From positions 4,526,001-4,590,000 of the forward strand of contig OY829843.1 of NCBI GenBank assembly GCA_963691885.1: 64,000 nt of DNA. Reading direction: 5' to 3'. The notes beneath the pieces were generated by a model. It was not told the DNA's origin and made no database searches. It worked only from the letters and a program-made list of their open reading frames with translations. This DNA is from G963691885 sp963691885 (lineage in GTDB: Bacteria; Pseudomonadota; Alphaproteobacteria; UBA8366; Aestuariispiraceae). Made by a program: the position numbers and the translations under genes. Within the stretch, counting starts at the first letter, position 1. Every line of letters begins with the position of its first letter. Positions 55,383 through 63,639 of the stretch are shown here, piece by piece.

Positions 55383-56075
55383 ATGAATGTAGCTACGACC
55401 TTCTCAGAAATCGGACGCCGCCAGGCCGAAGTCAGGAAGTTTCTTGGTCTAACACAGGCAGACATGGCCGCCCGTATTGGTGTGCCCATGAGGACGCTGA
55501 GCGATAACGAGCGGGGGATATCCGTCGCAGGGGGGCGGGTTCTGGCAGCCTATTGCACACTTGGAATTCGCTCAGACTGGCTCCTAACGGGTCAGGGAAA
55601 GCCCTTCAGCAACGAGACACCTCAGCATATTCAGGACATGATAGAGGCCGCCGACGAAGGTCAGATCGCACTCGCCCACTTTGAGACGTCTGATATTCGG
55701 GAATCCTATCTCGTCACATCCGATGAACGTCGGCATCTATCCAGAGTGTCTCTCAACCAGGAACTATGCGCTGACTTTTGCGGCACGTCTGATCTTGGCC
55801 TACCAGACAGCCTTCGCCTCTTTACTATTGAAGACCATCAGGGAGGGATTCTCATTGTCGATGCTGGACGGACCCGAGCCGATCACGGCGGATTCTTCGC
55901 GCTTATCCTAAGTGGTCGGATATCGGCGCGCCACGTTCAGTCAATCGGTGAGGAACAGGTGGCCATCATGCAGGCTCTAAACACTTCACGTATTGACCAG
56001 ATCAGACAAACCAATGATCTGACTGCAGTAGGTGCCATCGTCGGCTCGTTGTCGGGCAGCGACGCGCAATCGTAA
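55383..56075 (+). CDS. C1/C-like phage repressor with degenerate S24 domain
   Basis: 230 residues: XRE helix-turn-helix at about 12-70 (RKFLGLTQADMAARIGVPMRTLSDNERGI) and a C-terminal LexA/S24-type fold (LRLFTIEDHQGGILIVDAGR, GGFFALILSGRISARHV). The Ser and Lys of self-cleaving repressors are not visible, so inactivation is probably not by RecA-stimulated cleavage. Divergent from the Ner-like gene; its 3' end converges on the reverse transcriptase, with 77 nt between. Confidence 0.82.
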   Translation: MNVATTFSEIGRRQAEVRKFLGLTQADMAARIGVPMRTLSDNERGISVAGGRVLAAYCTLGIRSDWLLTGQGKPFSNETPQHIQDMIEAADEGQIALAHFETSDIRESYLVTSDERRHLSRVSLNQELCADFCGTSDLGLPDSLRLFTIEDHQGGILIVDAGRTRADHGGFFALILSGRISARHVQSIGEEQVAIMQALNTSRIDQIRQTNDLTAVGAIVGSLSGSDAQS

Positions 56076-56152
56076 CGCCTACGAGAGTGAATTAACCACT
56101 GACGCCTTCTATTGCGACAACCAGGCTCTCGCGTTATCAGTACGCTCATGGT

Positions 56153-57487
56153 TCATGATGATGGGAGCACTACTCCATATACTTCCGCAACCTGCCTACG
56201 CCATGTTCGCTCAAACCAACGCACATGCGATTTTACCTGTTGTCGAATCTCAGGCGCACCAAAAATGTCGGACGCGCGATAGGCATACTTCAAGAAATTC
56301 CTACGCTTCCCGAGATGAGTGTATCTGCTACGCACCTCGCGCTGATATACTTGGGCATACGGAACCTTATTCTCCTTAGCCGCAACCAACTTTGCGTGTA
56401 CCCCTCGATCCATCTTTTCTCTGTAACGATTCAGGGATGACTCCCTTATCACAATCGATTGTCCATCAAAAACAAAGCCGAGATACTGGGCTTGTTGATC
56501 GCTTTTCAATCGAGACCCAACAAATCGAGAGATATCCGTCTTTTTCTCAGAAAGGCACAGATGGTAATCTGCAAGGTGTTTTTGGATGATGTAAACAAGT
56601 TCGTCACAATCCACCGAGAGAGGAACCACGAAAGCCAAATCGTCTGAGTACCTACGATAAGAACCGCCCAAAGAGGCCATAAGTCCCTTCATCGCATGAT
56701 CAAAGCTGAGCATGTATATGTTCGCATAGAGACCAGAAACAGGCGTACCCTGTGGTATGCTAAAAGGCTGGTCGTGAACTTGAACCAAACCATTGTCCAC
56801 CCCTCGGACATGGTCAGCAAAATCCTGTGGAGAGCATATCCTTGCACCCAAAACACGTTTCTTCCCAAGGACCAGATTAAGATCGCAAGTCTCAACCCAA
56901 GAATACCGTGTTACATTCTTGTAGATGTTCCAATCATGACCGCTGAGGTGTTTATCACCGGCTACCAAGCCAACTTCATCCTTGAGATGTCTGTGATTGA
57001 GTGTGTCGAAGAAACCAGAAACGTCAACAGCCACCACAAAACAGTCCTTTCGGCTCTTCACTTCATCAAACAGGCTTTTCGCATGATTAATGTTTGTTAG
57101 CCCGGTAGAACGGTATGCAAGGACGCTTTCAGTTAGGTGGTTTTGCCGGAGTACCGTTTCATATGCCTTGGACAAATGTTCCGCATAAGCTTGAAGATAT
57201 GCCGAATCCTTGTGTGATGCGTATCTTATGGACCTTGGCTTAAACTCAGTTTCCAATTTGCCTGCGTCGTTCTTGAACACTCTTCGCTTAAGATCAGTGA
57301 ATCCGAGCAGTGGGTGAAACCGGTGAGCTTGGTCATACCGGCTGAGAACGAAACCCGATTTTCTTTCGGATTCAGGGATCGGATCGTCAAAGTGTCGATA
57401 GCGACGTTCTTTAGTCATCGACAAATGAAGAAAGTCGTCCGTCTCAACATCGAAGCCATCTTCATCAGGTAGGTCTGACCCGGGCAT
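56153..57487 (-). CDS. Reverse transcriptase resembling the defence-associated DRT2 family
   Basis: 444 residues from the ATG with GGAG 7 nt upstream. RT motifs: motif A Asp155 in VAVDVSGFFDTLNH, IPQGTPVSGLYANIYML (motif B, 244-), catalytic RYSDDLAFVV (YSDD at 280-283) and QYLGFVFDGQSIVIR. It also has features I associate with DRT2/UG2 enzymes: a RYRHFDDP start, SIRYASHKDS, LAYRSTGLTNINHAK and a C-terminal SLNRYREKMDRGV. YSDD replaces the more usual YADD/YCDD. No protease, integrase or maturase domain, so it is not a group II intron or retrotransposon. A structured gap precedes it. DRT2 membership is from memory of the family pattern and needs a profile search. Confidence 0.8.
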   Translation of the reverse strand: MPGSDLPDEDGFDVETDDFLHLSMTKERRYRHFDDPIPESERKSGFVLSRYDQAHRFHPLLGFTDLKRRVFKNDAGKLETEFKPRSIRYASHKDSAYLQAYAEHLSKAYETVLRQNHLTESVLAYRSTGLTNINHAKSLFDEVKSRKDCFVVAVDVSGFFDTLNHRHLKDEVGLVAGDKHLSGHDWNIYKNVTRYSWVETCDLNLVLGKKRVLGARICSPQDFADHVRGVDNGLVQVHDQPFSIPQGTPVSGLYANIYMLSFDHAMKGLMASLGGSYRRYSDDLAFVVPLSVDCDELVYIIQKHLADYHLCLSEKKTDISRFVGSRLKSDQQAQYLGFVFDGQSIVIRESSLNRYREKMDRGVHAKLVAAKENKVPYAQVYQREVRSRYTHLGKRRNFLKYAYRASDIFGAPEIRQQVKSHVRWFERTWRRQVAEVYGVVLPSS

Positions 57488-57499
57488 CGTGACTCCGTT

Positions 57500-57764
57500 C
57501 GTCTGACACCCGGGCTCTGGAACCTGACTCCGTCTGCAGAGCATCCGTACGAGATTACCTAGTGTGCTACAATAGCACTATGAATGAAGGAATAACCGAT
57601 ATGGCGAATATCGCCCTACGACTATGGCCACTTGCGAAGTTATCGCTTGTGGTCCTCAACACATGCCGCCCGCGCCTTCCGCCCGGGGCCTCATGTAAAT
57701 GGTGATCACCACGCACAAATACAACAACCGAATGTTGATTTTTTTTCAAGAACAACCGCCTCAA
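57500..57764 (-). ncRNA. Candidate template ncRNA upstream of the reverse transcriptase
   Basis: Hairpin-rich stretch directly upstream of the RT start, same strand. Stems seen: GTGCTA/TAGCAC with loop TTG (57565-57579), GGCGA/TCGCC (57603-57615), a long stem CCACTTGCGA / TCGCTTGTGG with a 2-nt internal loop (57628-57652), and a palindrome GGTGATCACC (57701-57710). One minus-strand frame is free of stops for 65 codons (57764-57567). DRT2 systems carry a ncRNA exactly here, part of which is reverse transcribed. Ends and fold are not determined. Confidence 0.45.
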
Positions 57765-57895
57765 ACATCATCTACGGTAGTTCAACCACCGCTGCGCAGA
57801 CCGCCCAACAACACACATCAAAATCCGATTTGGTTAAAACGTCATTCTTGATCGCGAATTTGGGGTCGACAGAAAATTCTCGATCTCTCCATTTC

Positions 57896-57928
57896 GTACA
57901 AAAACTGGGTACAAAACGACAGTACAAA
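57896..57928. repeat. Three GTACAAA repeats at 13-nt spacing next to tRNA-Glu
   Basis: GTACAAA begins at 57896, 57909 and 57922, an exact 13-nt period, about 50 nt from the tRNA 3' end. Could be arm-type integrase sites or iterons. Followed by an inverted repeat AATTTCGA / TCGAAATT (57927-57950) and a T-run. Confidence 0.5.
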
Positions 57929-57978
57929 TTTCGACGCGTCGTTCGAAATTATTGTTTTTTTCAATTATTTAGAAAACG

Positions 57979-58054
57979 TGGCGACCCCTACGGGATTCGA
58001 ACCCGTGTTGCCGCCGTGAAAGGGCGGTGTCCTAGGCCTCTAGACGAAGGGGTC
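57979..58054 (-). tRNA. tRNA-Glu (TTC)
   Basis: 76 nt with acceptor GACCCC / GGGGTC, anticodon stem around loop CTTTCAC (anticodon TTC), T-arm with GGTTCGAATCC and encoded CCA. The 3' end faces the accessory region. Confidence 0.95.
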
Positions 58055-58206
58055 AACGCGCACCTGTATATGGATGTGGCCGGATCGCGTCAAGCGCATA
58101 GAGTCACAAAAATACAGCAATTTTCAATCCATCCGGATTTATTCTGGCATCATCCTTGCTTCTCTGTTTCACGCGGGCACCCCTGTGTCCCAGGAGGAAG
58201 AGATAT

Positions 58207-59478
58207 ATGGTCGCAAACTATCTATTCGGATCGAGCATTTCCGCCATTCAGGCGCAATCCAACGCCTTCGATGCCATCGCGGATAATATTGCCAATGCCA
58301 CAACACCCGGCCACAAGGCCCAGCGGATTGAGTTCCGCGACCTGGTCGTGGATGCGGAACGGGTTCCGGGCAACATCTTCCCCGCCCTGCGCGGCACAAG
58401 CGCCCTTTCCCGCCGGGATGTGAGAGCCGAAGGCGGCATCCAGCGCACCGGAAACCCGCTGGATGTGGCGCTGAATGGCCGTGGTTTTTTTGTCGTCAAC
58501 AATCAGCAGGACGGAACGGGGCAAACCCTTCTGACGGATTCCGGGCAGTTGCAGAGGATCATTGTCGACAACGCCGGCACGGAAGAGGTCTATCTCGGCG
58601 ATAATGTAGGCAATTTTGTCCAGGGCTGGCCGTTTGACCCGGCAACAAACACCTTTACCGTGGGCACAACGACAGCCTCGCTGGTTCCCCTTCGCATCGA
58701 TAGCGGGGCAGATGTCTTCGCTGCGCAGGCCACGACCACCGCCTCCATCAATGCAAACATCCCGCCTGATACGACAACAGGCGACTTCTTCAACATTGGC
58801 CTCAACATCTTTGACGGCAGCGGCAGTGCGGACAATGTAAACGACCTGCGCTCGCTCAACGCCCAGTTCACCAAAGGGGCCAATTTCAATGAGTGGACCC
58901 TGCAATTCTCGGGCACGGATGCAACGGTCACCACGCCAGCCGCCCCGGTTACTGTAACTTTTGACGCCAATGGCGCGATTGTGGCCCCGACCTCACAGGC
59001 GCTGGCTGTTACATGGGCGAACCCGGCCGCCACAAACAACATCACGCTGGATCTTTCCGATATGACCAGCTTTGCCCCGAACTTTGTCCTGGTAGATACA
59101 GAGACGAACGGCTTCCAGGAGGGCACGGTCGGATCGATCGAAATTCTCGAAAGCGGTGTCATTCAGGCAAACTTCACCAATGGTCAGAACCGCCCTTTGG
59201 GCAAGATCGCCATTGGCGATGTGGTCAACCCGAACCTGCTGACAGGCGAGAACAACACCCATTTCTCGCTCAGCGGTCTCAATGGCGCTCTGCAGCTGTT
59301 TGAGGCCGATACATCGGGCCGTGTCCAGCTGTTCTCAAACTCCCTGGAAGATTCGACGACAGATCTGACCGCCGAGGTCTCCCAGATCATTATCACCCAG
59401 CGCGCCTATTCCTCTGCCGCAACATCCCTGCGGACCATTGAGGAAATGCTGCAGACCGCAACCGATCTGAAACGCTAA
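58207..59478 (+). CDS. Hook-like flagellar protein (FlgE/F/G family)
   Basis: 423 residues. N-terminal rod signature GSSISAIQAQSNAFDAIADNIANATTPGHKAQRIEF and C-terminal helix AEVSQIIITQRAYSSAATSLRTIEEML, with the central hook-type beta domain (NPLDVALNGRGFFVVNN; TLLTDSGQLQRI). The length fits a hook protein FlgE. AGGAGG precedes the ATG at 58207. It stands alone, beside a tRNA, without other flagellar genes, so it may be a second hook or a hook-like paralogue rather than the main flgE. Confidence 0.85.
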   Translation: MVANYLFGSSISAIQAQSNAFDAIADNIANATTPGHKAQRIEFRDLVVDAERVPGNIFPALRGTSALSRRDVRAEGGIQRTGNPLDVALNGRGFFVVNNQQDGTGQTLLTDSGQLQRIIVDNAGTEEVYLGDNVGNFVQGWPFDPATNTFTVGTTTASLVPLRIDSGADVFAAQATTTASINANIPPDTTTGDFFNIGLNIFDGSGSADNVNDLRSLNAQFTKGANFNEWTLQFSGTDATVTTPAAPVTVTFDANGAIVAPTSQALAVTWANPAATNNITLDLSDMTSFAPNFVLVDTETNGFQEGTVGSIEILESGVIQANFTNGQNRPLGKIAIGDVVNPNLLTGENNTHFSLSGLNGALQLFEADTSGRVQLFSNSLEDSTTDLTAEVSQIIITQRAYSSAATSLRTIEEMLQTATDLKR

Positions 59479-59505
59479 TCAGAATATACGGTATAGGCTG
59501 ACGGA

Positions 59506-61281
59506 TTACTGGATGGGCGCGGCGTCGTCGATCATGATCTGCGCCTGCTCCCTGCCCTGCCACCGGTCTATGCGCAGACGGCCGGCCACATGAATGGGCT
59601 CACCGCCCCTGGAAGACAGCAGAAACGCGCCCAGATCGCGATCCGCCACCCGGAAAGCAATAGCCTTTAAGTCGCCGCCCCCTTCGCCAGACAAACGACA
59701 CCGGACATGATCCTTGCCCACGACATCGGCATGGGCGACGCGGGCATTGTTCAGAACAAAGCGCGGCTCCGCATTGCCGGCACCAAAAGGCGCCAGCCGT
59801 TCAAGCCGATTGATCAGATCGACGGTCGCACCGGACACACCCAATGCCCCGTCCACGCCAAGCCTGGGCACAATCTCTGCCCCATCCAGCTGGGCGCTAA
59901 TCCGTTCCTGCAGCCAGTCGCGGAAGACGGTCTGCTGTTCTGCATGGACCGTAAAACCGGCCGCCATCTTGTGACCACCCCCGTTCATCAGGATTTCCTG
60001 CTGGCGTGCGGCAATGATCGCCGCCCCCAGATCGACCCCTTCAACAGAGCGTCCCGATCCTTTGCCGATGCCGTTCTCAACGGAAACCACACAGGCCGGT
60101 CTGTTGTAGAGTTCCTTTAGACGACCGGCGACAATGCCAATGACGCCTGGGTGCCAGCCCTCCGCCGAAGCATAGACCAGATGTTCGCCATGGCCATCAC
60201 GCTCGACCTGATCAATGGCCTGTTCCAGGCAGGCGGCCTCGATCTCCCGACGTTCGAGATTGTAGGCGTCAAGCTTGCGGGCGATGTCGCGGGCTTCCAT
60301 TGGGTCTTCTGTAGAAAGAAGGCGTGCTCCAAGGCCCGGCTCCCCCACACGACCACCGGCATTAACCCGCGGCCCCAGAAGGAAGCCCAGATGATAGGTT
60401 CCCGGCATCTCGTCAACGCCGGCCACGTCACAAAGCGCGTTCAAACCGGTATTGCGCCGCCCCGCCAGGACCTTCAGCCCCTGGGTCACCAAAACTCGGT
60501 TTAACCCTGTCAGGGGAACTATATCGGCGACCGTTCCCAGCGCCACAATGTCGAGAAGTAGGCGCAGATCAGGTTCTTTCCTGTCCTTGAAAAAACCGCC
60601 GTCCCGAAGCGCCTTGTTCAACGCCACGAGCAACAGAAACGTCACACCAACGGCAGCCAATTGGCCATGCGGGCTGTCATCATCCAACCGGTTCGGGTTC
60701 ACAATGCCCGCGGCCTGAGGCAGCCGCATTTCGGCTGCGTGATGATCAACCACCAAGACATCCAGTCCGGCGGCTGCCGCCCCTTCCAAAGGGTCAAACG
60801 CCGTGATGCCACAATCAACCGTCACGATCAGGCGTGATCCCCGCTCCCCCAATTTCAGAAGGGCCGGAAGATTGGGGCCATACCCCTCCGCCATACGGTC
60901 TGGAATATAGACATCAAGCTTTGCCCCGATGGCATCAAAGTAGCGCTGAAACAGGGCCGAAGAGGTGGCACCGTCCACGTCATAGTCGCCAAAGACCGTG
61001 ATTTTCTCTCCATCCCGAACCGCCCTGATCAGGCGCTCAACGGCCCGGTCCATATCGAGAAGATGGAACGGGTCTGGCATCTGGTCCCGCAGAGAGGGGT
61101 TGAGATAGTGCTCCGCCGCCTCGAAACCAATGCCCCGCGCCGCCATAACCCGGCCGATGATTTCTGGCAATTCATGGGTCTGGGCCAGCGCCAGGGCATC
61201 ACGATCATTGGCACCACGCGCCTCCCACCTCTTGCCGGATGCCGATCTTGCGACTCCCAGGAAAGCGGCGGGACTACTCAT
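59506..61281 (-). CDS. recJ: Single-stranded-DNA-specific exonuclease RecJ
   Basis: 591 residues. DHH-family 5'-3' exonuclease of recombination and mismatch repair. Metal-binding motifs: VFGDYDVDGATSSAL (motif I), VDCGITAFDP and VDHHAAEMRLPQA (DHH), LGTVADIVPLTGLNR. DHHA1 domain with NGGGHKMAAGF, then an OB-fold C-terminal part. Normal length. It converges on the hook-like gene with 27 nt between stops and follows glpX by 38 nt. Confidence 0.96.
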   Translation of the reverse strand: MSSPAAFLGVARSASGKRWEARGANDRDALALAQTHELPEIIGRVMAARGIGFEAAEHYLNPSLRDQMPDPFHLLDMDRAVERLIRAVRDGEKITVFGDYDVDGATSSALFQRYFDAIGAKLDVYIPDRMAEGYGPNLPALLKLGERGSRLIVTVDCGITAFDPLEGAAAAGLDVLVVDHHAAEMRLPQAAGIVNPNRLDDDSPHGQLAAVGVTFLLLVALNKALRDGGFFKDRKEPDLRLLLDIVALGTVADIVPLTGLNRVLVTQGLKVLAGRRNTGLNALCDVAGVDEMPGTYHLGFLLGPRVNAGGRVGEPGLGARLLSTEDPMEARDIARKLDAYNLERREIEAACLEQAIDQVERDGHGEHLVYASAEGWHPGVIGIVAGRLKELYNRPACVVSVENGIGKGSGRSVEGVDLGAAIIAARQQEILMNGGGHKMAAGFTVHAEQQTVFRDWLQERISAQLDGAEIVPRLGVDGALGVSGATVDLINRLERLAPFGAGNAEPRFVLNNARVAHADVVGKDHVRCRLSGEGGGDLKAIAFRVADRDLGAFLLSSRGGEPIHVAGRLRIDRWQGREQAQIMIDDAAPIQ

Positions 61282-61319
61282 GATGCACGAAGTTCCTTTT
61301 TTGTAAAAACCGGATCGGA

Positions 61320-62303
61320 TTAGCCGCGCGGGTCAACCCAGCTTTTGCGGCGGAAATCATGGCGCGTTTCAATCTTGCGTACCGTACCTGATTTTGACCG
61401 CATCACGATCGTATGCGTTGTCGCACCGGACGCAAAAATGCGGACACCGCGCAGCTGAGTTCCGTCCGTCACGCCTGTCGCCGCGAACATGACGTCCCCA
61501 TTGGCGAGGTCGTAGAGGCTGTACTTCCGGTCAAGGTCGGTAATGCCGACCCGGTGGGCACGCTCCCGTTCGTCTTCATTGCGGAACAACAGGCGGCCCT
61601 GAAACTGACCACCAATGCAGCGCAGCGCCGCACAGGCCAGAACGCCTTCCGGCGCACCCCCGCTGCCCATATAAATATCGATACCACTGTCAGGATCGGA
61701 TGTGGACATAACAGCGGAAACGTCACCGTCACCAATCAACTGGATACGCGCCCCGCAATCCCGGGCCGCCTTGATCAAATCCGCATGACGCGGGCGGTCG
61801 AGGATACATACCAGAACTTCCTCAATCCGCTTGCCCTTTGCCTCAGCCACAGCCTGCAGGTTCTTTTCCGGTGACCGGTCAAGATCGACAACGCCTTCGG
61901 GCATGCCCGCACCGATAGCGATCTTGTCCATATAGACATCGGGTGCATGCAGAAAGCCTCCGCTCTCTGCCATGGCCAGCACGGCCATAGCGTTAACGCC
62001 GCCCTTCGCGGTAATCGTGGTCCCTTCCAGCGGGTCGAGCGCGATGTCAATTTTAGGACCGTTCCGCGTCCCTACTTCCTCACCGATGTAAAGCATGGGC
62101 GCTTCGTCACGCTCGCCTTCCCCGATGACAACTGTCCCGTCAATGTCCAGCCCGTTCAGCGCTGTGCGCATCGCATCAACAGCGGCCTGATCGGCCGCCT
62201 TCTCATCACCCCGTCCCATCCAGCGCGAGGCTGCGAGAGCAGCGGTTTCGGTGACGCGCGCGGCTTCAAGTGCGAGATTTCGATCGCTTTGCGGTGTAGA
62301 CAT
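61320..62303 (-). CDS. glpX: Class II fructose-1,6-bisphosphatase
   Basis: 327 residues, gluconeogenic FBPase. GlpX motifs: ALAASRWMGRGDEKAADQAAVDAMR, VVIGEGERDEAPMLYIGE, LDPLEGTTITAKGG (metal site), DRPRHADLIKAARDCGARI and GSGGAPEGVLACAALRCIGG. It lies 43 nt after hom and 38 nt before recJ, the usual alphaproteobacterial order hom-glpX-recJ. Confidence 0.97.
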   Translation of the reverse strand: MSTPQSDRNLALEAARVTETAALAASRWMGRGDEKAADQAAVDAMRTALNGLDIDGTVVIGEGERDEAPMLYIGEEVGTRNGPKIDIALDPLEGTTITAKGGVNAMAVLAMAESGGFLHAPDVYMDKIAIGAGMPEGVVDLDRSPEKNLQAVAEAKGKRIEEVLVCILDRPRHADLIKAARDCGARIQLIGDGDVSAVMSTSDPDSGIDIYMGSGGAPEGVLACAALRCIGGQFQGRLLFRNEDERERAHRVGITDLDRKYSLYDLANGDVMFAATGVTDGTQLRGVRIFASGATTHTIVMRSKSGTVRKIETRHDFRRKSWVDPRG

Positions 62304-62346
62304 TCTCTAGTACTCCGTTTTTGATTTTCTTGTCAGAAGGCCCGTG

Positions 62347-63639
62347 TCAGTGACGCTGGATCCTGATTGAGTGAGGCTTTTCAACAACAGCTGTCAAAGC
62401 GCCGATCCGGTCGAGCGCCTGCTGCATGGCCGCTTCCTTCGCTTCATGCGTTGTAATCACAACTGTAACCGGTGCACCGGGGTCACGGCCACGCTGAATC
62501 ACATTTTCCAGTGAAATATCATTGTCCCGCAATATAGCAGTGATGTTTGCCATGACGCCGGGCTGATCAATGACGACGAGGCGCACGTAATAAGGCCCCG
62601 TCAGATTGGACATGGCCAGTGTCGGTTTGGCCGAAAGGCTTGTGACAGGAACACCAAAGACCGGGGCCATTCTGCCAGCCGCAATATCGGCAATATCCGC
62701 CATCACGGCAGAGGCGGTTGGACCCGCACCGGCACCGCGCCCTTCCATAACGCTCGTTCCTACAAAATCGCCTTCGGTCACAACCGCATTGAAGACACCT
62801 TCCACAGTTGCAATCGGCGCGTCGACAGCCACCATCACCGGGTGAACCCGCTGGAAAACACCGTCCGGGTGGTCCTCTGCAATGCCCAACAGCTTGATCT
62901 TGTACCCGATCTCCCGCGCATACTCGATGTCATCAGGGGTGATCGCCCGAATTCCTTCAATGTATACCGCGTCGAAATCGATCTTCGCACCAAAGGCCAG
63001 ACTGGTCAGAATTGCCAGTTTGTGGGCCGCATCCACACCATCGACATCAAAGCTTGGATCGGCTTCGGCATAGCCAAGTTCCTGGGCCTCACCCAGAACA
63101 TCAGCGAAGCCGCGACCGGTTTCCCGCATCATGGTCAGGATGTAGTTACATGTCCCGTTGAGAATGCCCTGCACGCTGGTGATCCGATTGCCAACCAACC
63201 CTTCCCGCAGGCTCTTGATCACCGGTATACCGCCGGCAACCGCTGCTTCGTAAGTAAGCGTGACACCCTTGGATTCTGCCAATTCAGCCAGGGCAAAACC
63301 ATGATGGGCGACCAAAGCCTTATTGGCAGTGACAACATGAATGCCTCTGCTCAATGCTGTCTCGACCAGGGTCTTGGCAACCCCTTCACTGCCCCCGATC
63401 AATTCGACCAGAATGTCGAGATCGGCGGAAGCTGCCATATCGACCGCATCATCGTACCATGTGAAGCCTGTCAGATCGCATCCCCGGTCCAGGTTCTTGT
63501 CACGCGCGCTGACAGCGACAACAGACAGGGCCCGACCGGACCGTTCGGCAATCAGTTCAGCATGCTCGGCAATCAGGTTTACAAGGCCGGCACCAACAGT
63601 TCCCAATCCCGCAATACCGATTTTCAACGGGTCACTCAT
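62347..63639 (-). CDS. hom: Homoserine dehydrogenase
   Basis: 430 residues; reduces aspartate semialdehyde to homoserine for threonine and methionine. Rossmann NAD(P) motif GIAGLGTVGAGLVNL, catalytic region GILNGTCNYILTMM and AQELGYAEADPSFDVDGVDAAHKLAILTSLAFG, and a C-terminal ACT domain (PYYVRLVVIDQPGVMANIT) for threonine feedback. Its start overlaps the aminotransferase stop by 4 nt. Confidence 0.97.
   Translation of the reverse strand: MSDPLKIGIAGLGTVGAGLVNLIAEHAELIAERSGRALSVVAVSARDKNLDRGCDLTGFTWYDDAVDMAASADLDILVELIGGSEGVAKTLVETALSRGIHVVTANKALVAHHGFALAELAESKGVTLTYEAAVAGGIPVIKSLREGLVGNRITSVQGILNGTCNYILTMMRETGRGFADVLGEAQELGYAEADPSFDVDGVDAAHKLAILTSLAFGAKIDFDAVYIEGIRAITPDDIEYAREIGYKIKLLGIAEDHPDGVFQRVHPVMVAVDAPIATVEGVFNAVVTEGDFVGTSVMEGRGAGAGPTASAVMADIADIAAGRMAPVFGVPVTSLSAKPTLAMSNLTGPYYVRLVVIDQPGVMANITAILRDNDISLENVIQRGRDPGAPVTVVITTHEAKEAAMQQALDRIGALTAVVEKPHSIRIQRH

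Larger units (their letters stand above)
33259..57978. other. Candidate genomic island between tRNA-Thr and tRNA-Glu
   Basis: An AT-richer block with at least ten IS elements or remnants, phage-like regulators, an integrase-like fragment and two cargo modules (chemotaxis, reverse transcriptase), bounded by two tRNA genes whose 3' ends both point inward. Genes outside it are ordinary chromosomal ones. I found no duplicated tRNA 3' end, so the exact borders and mode of entry are not proven. Confidence 0.65.

Noticed and set aside
56153..57487. Group II intron or diversity-generating retroelement for the RT
   Set aside because: No maturase or endonuclease domain follows the RT, and no template/variable repeat pair is seen nearby.
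57567..57764. 65-codon frame upstream of the reverse transcriptase as an ordinary protein gene
   Set aside because: It runs through several hairpins and has no ribosome-binding site; better seen as part of a structured RNA.
33184..58054. att duplication of a tRNA 3' end
   Set aside because: I looked for copies of the tRNA-Thr and tRNA-Glu 3' ends inside the region and found none by eye.
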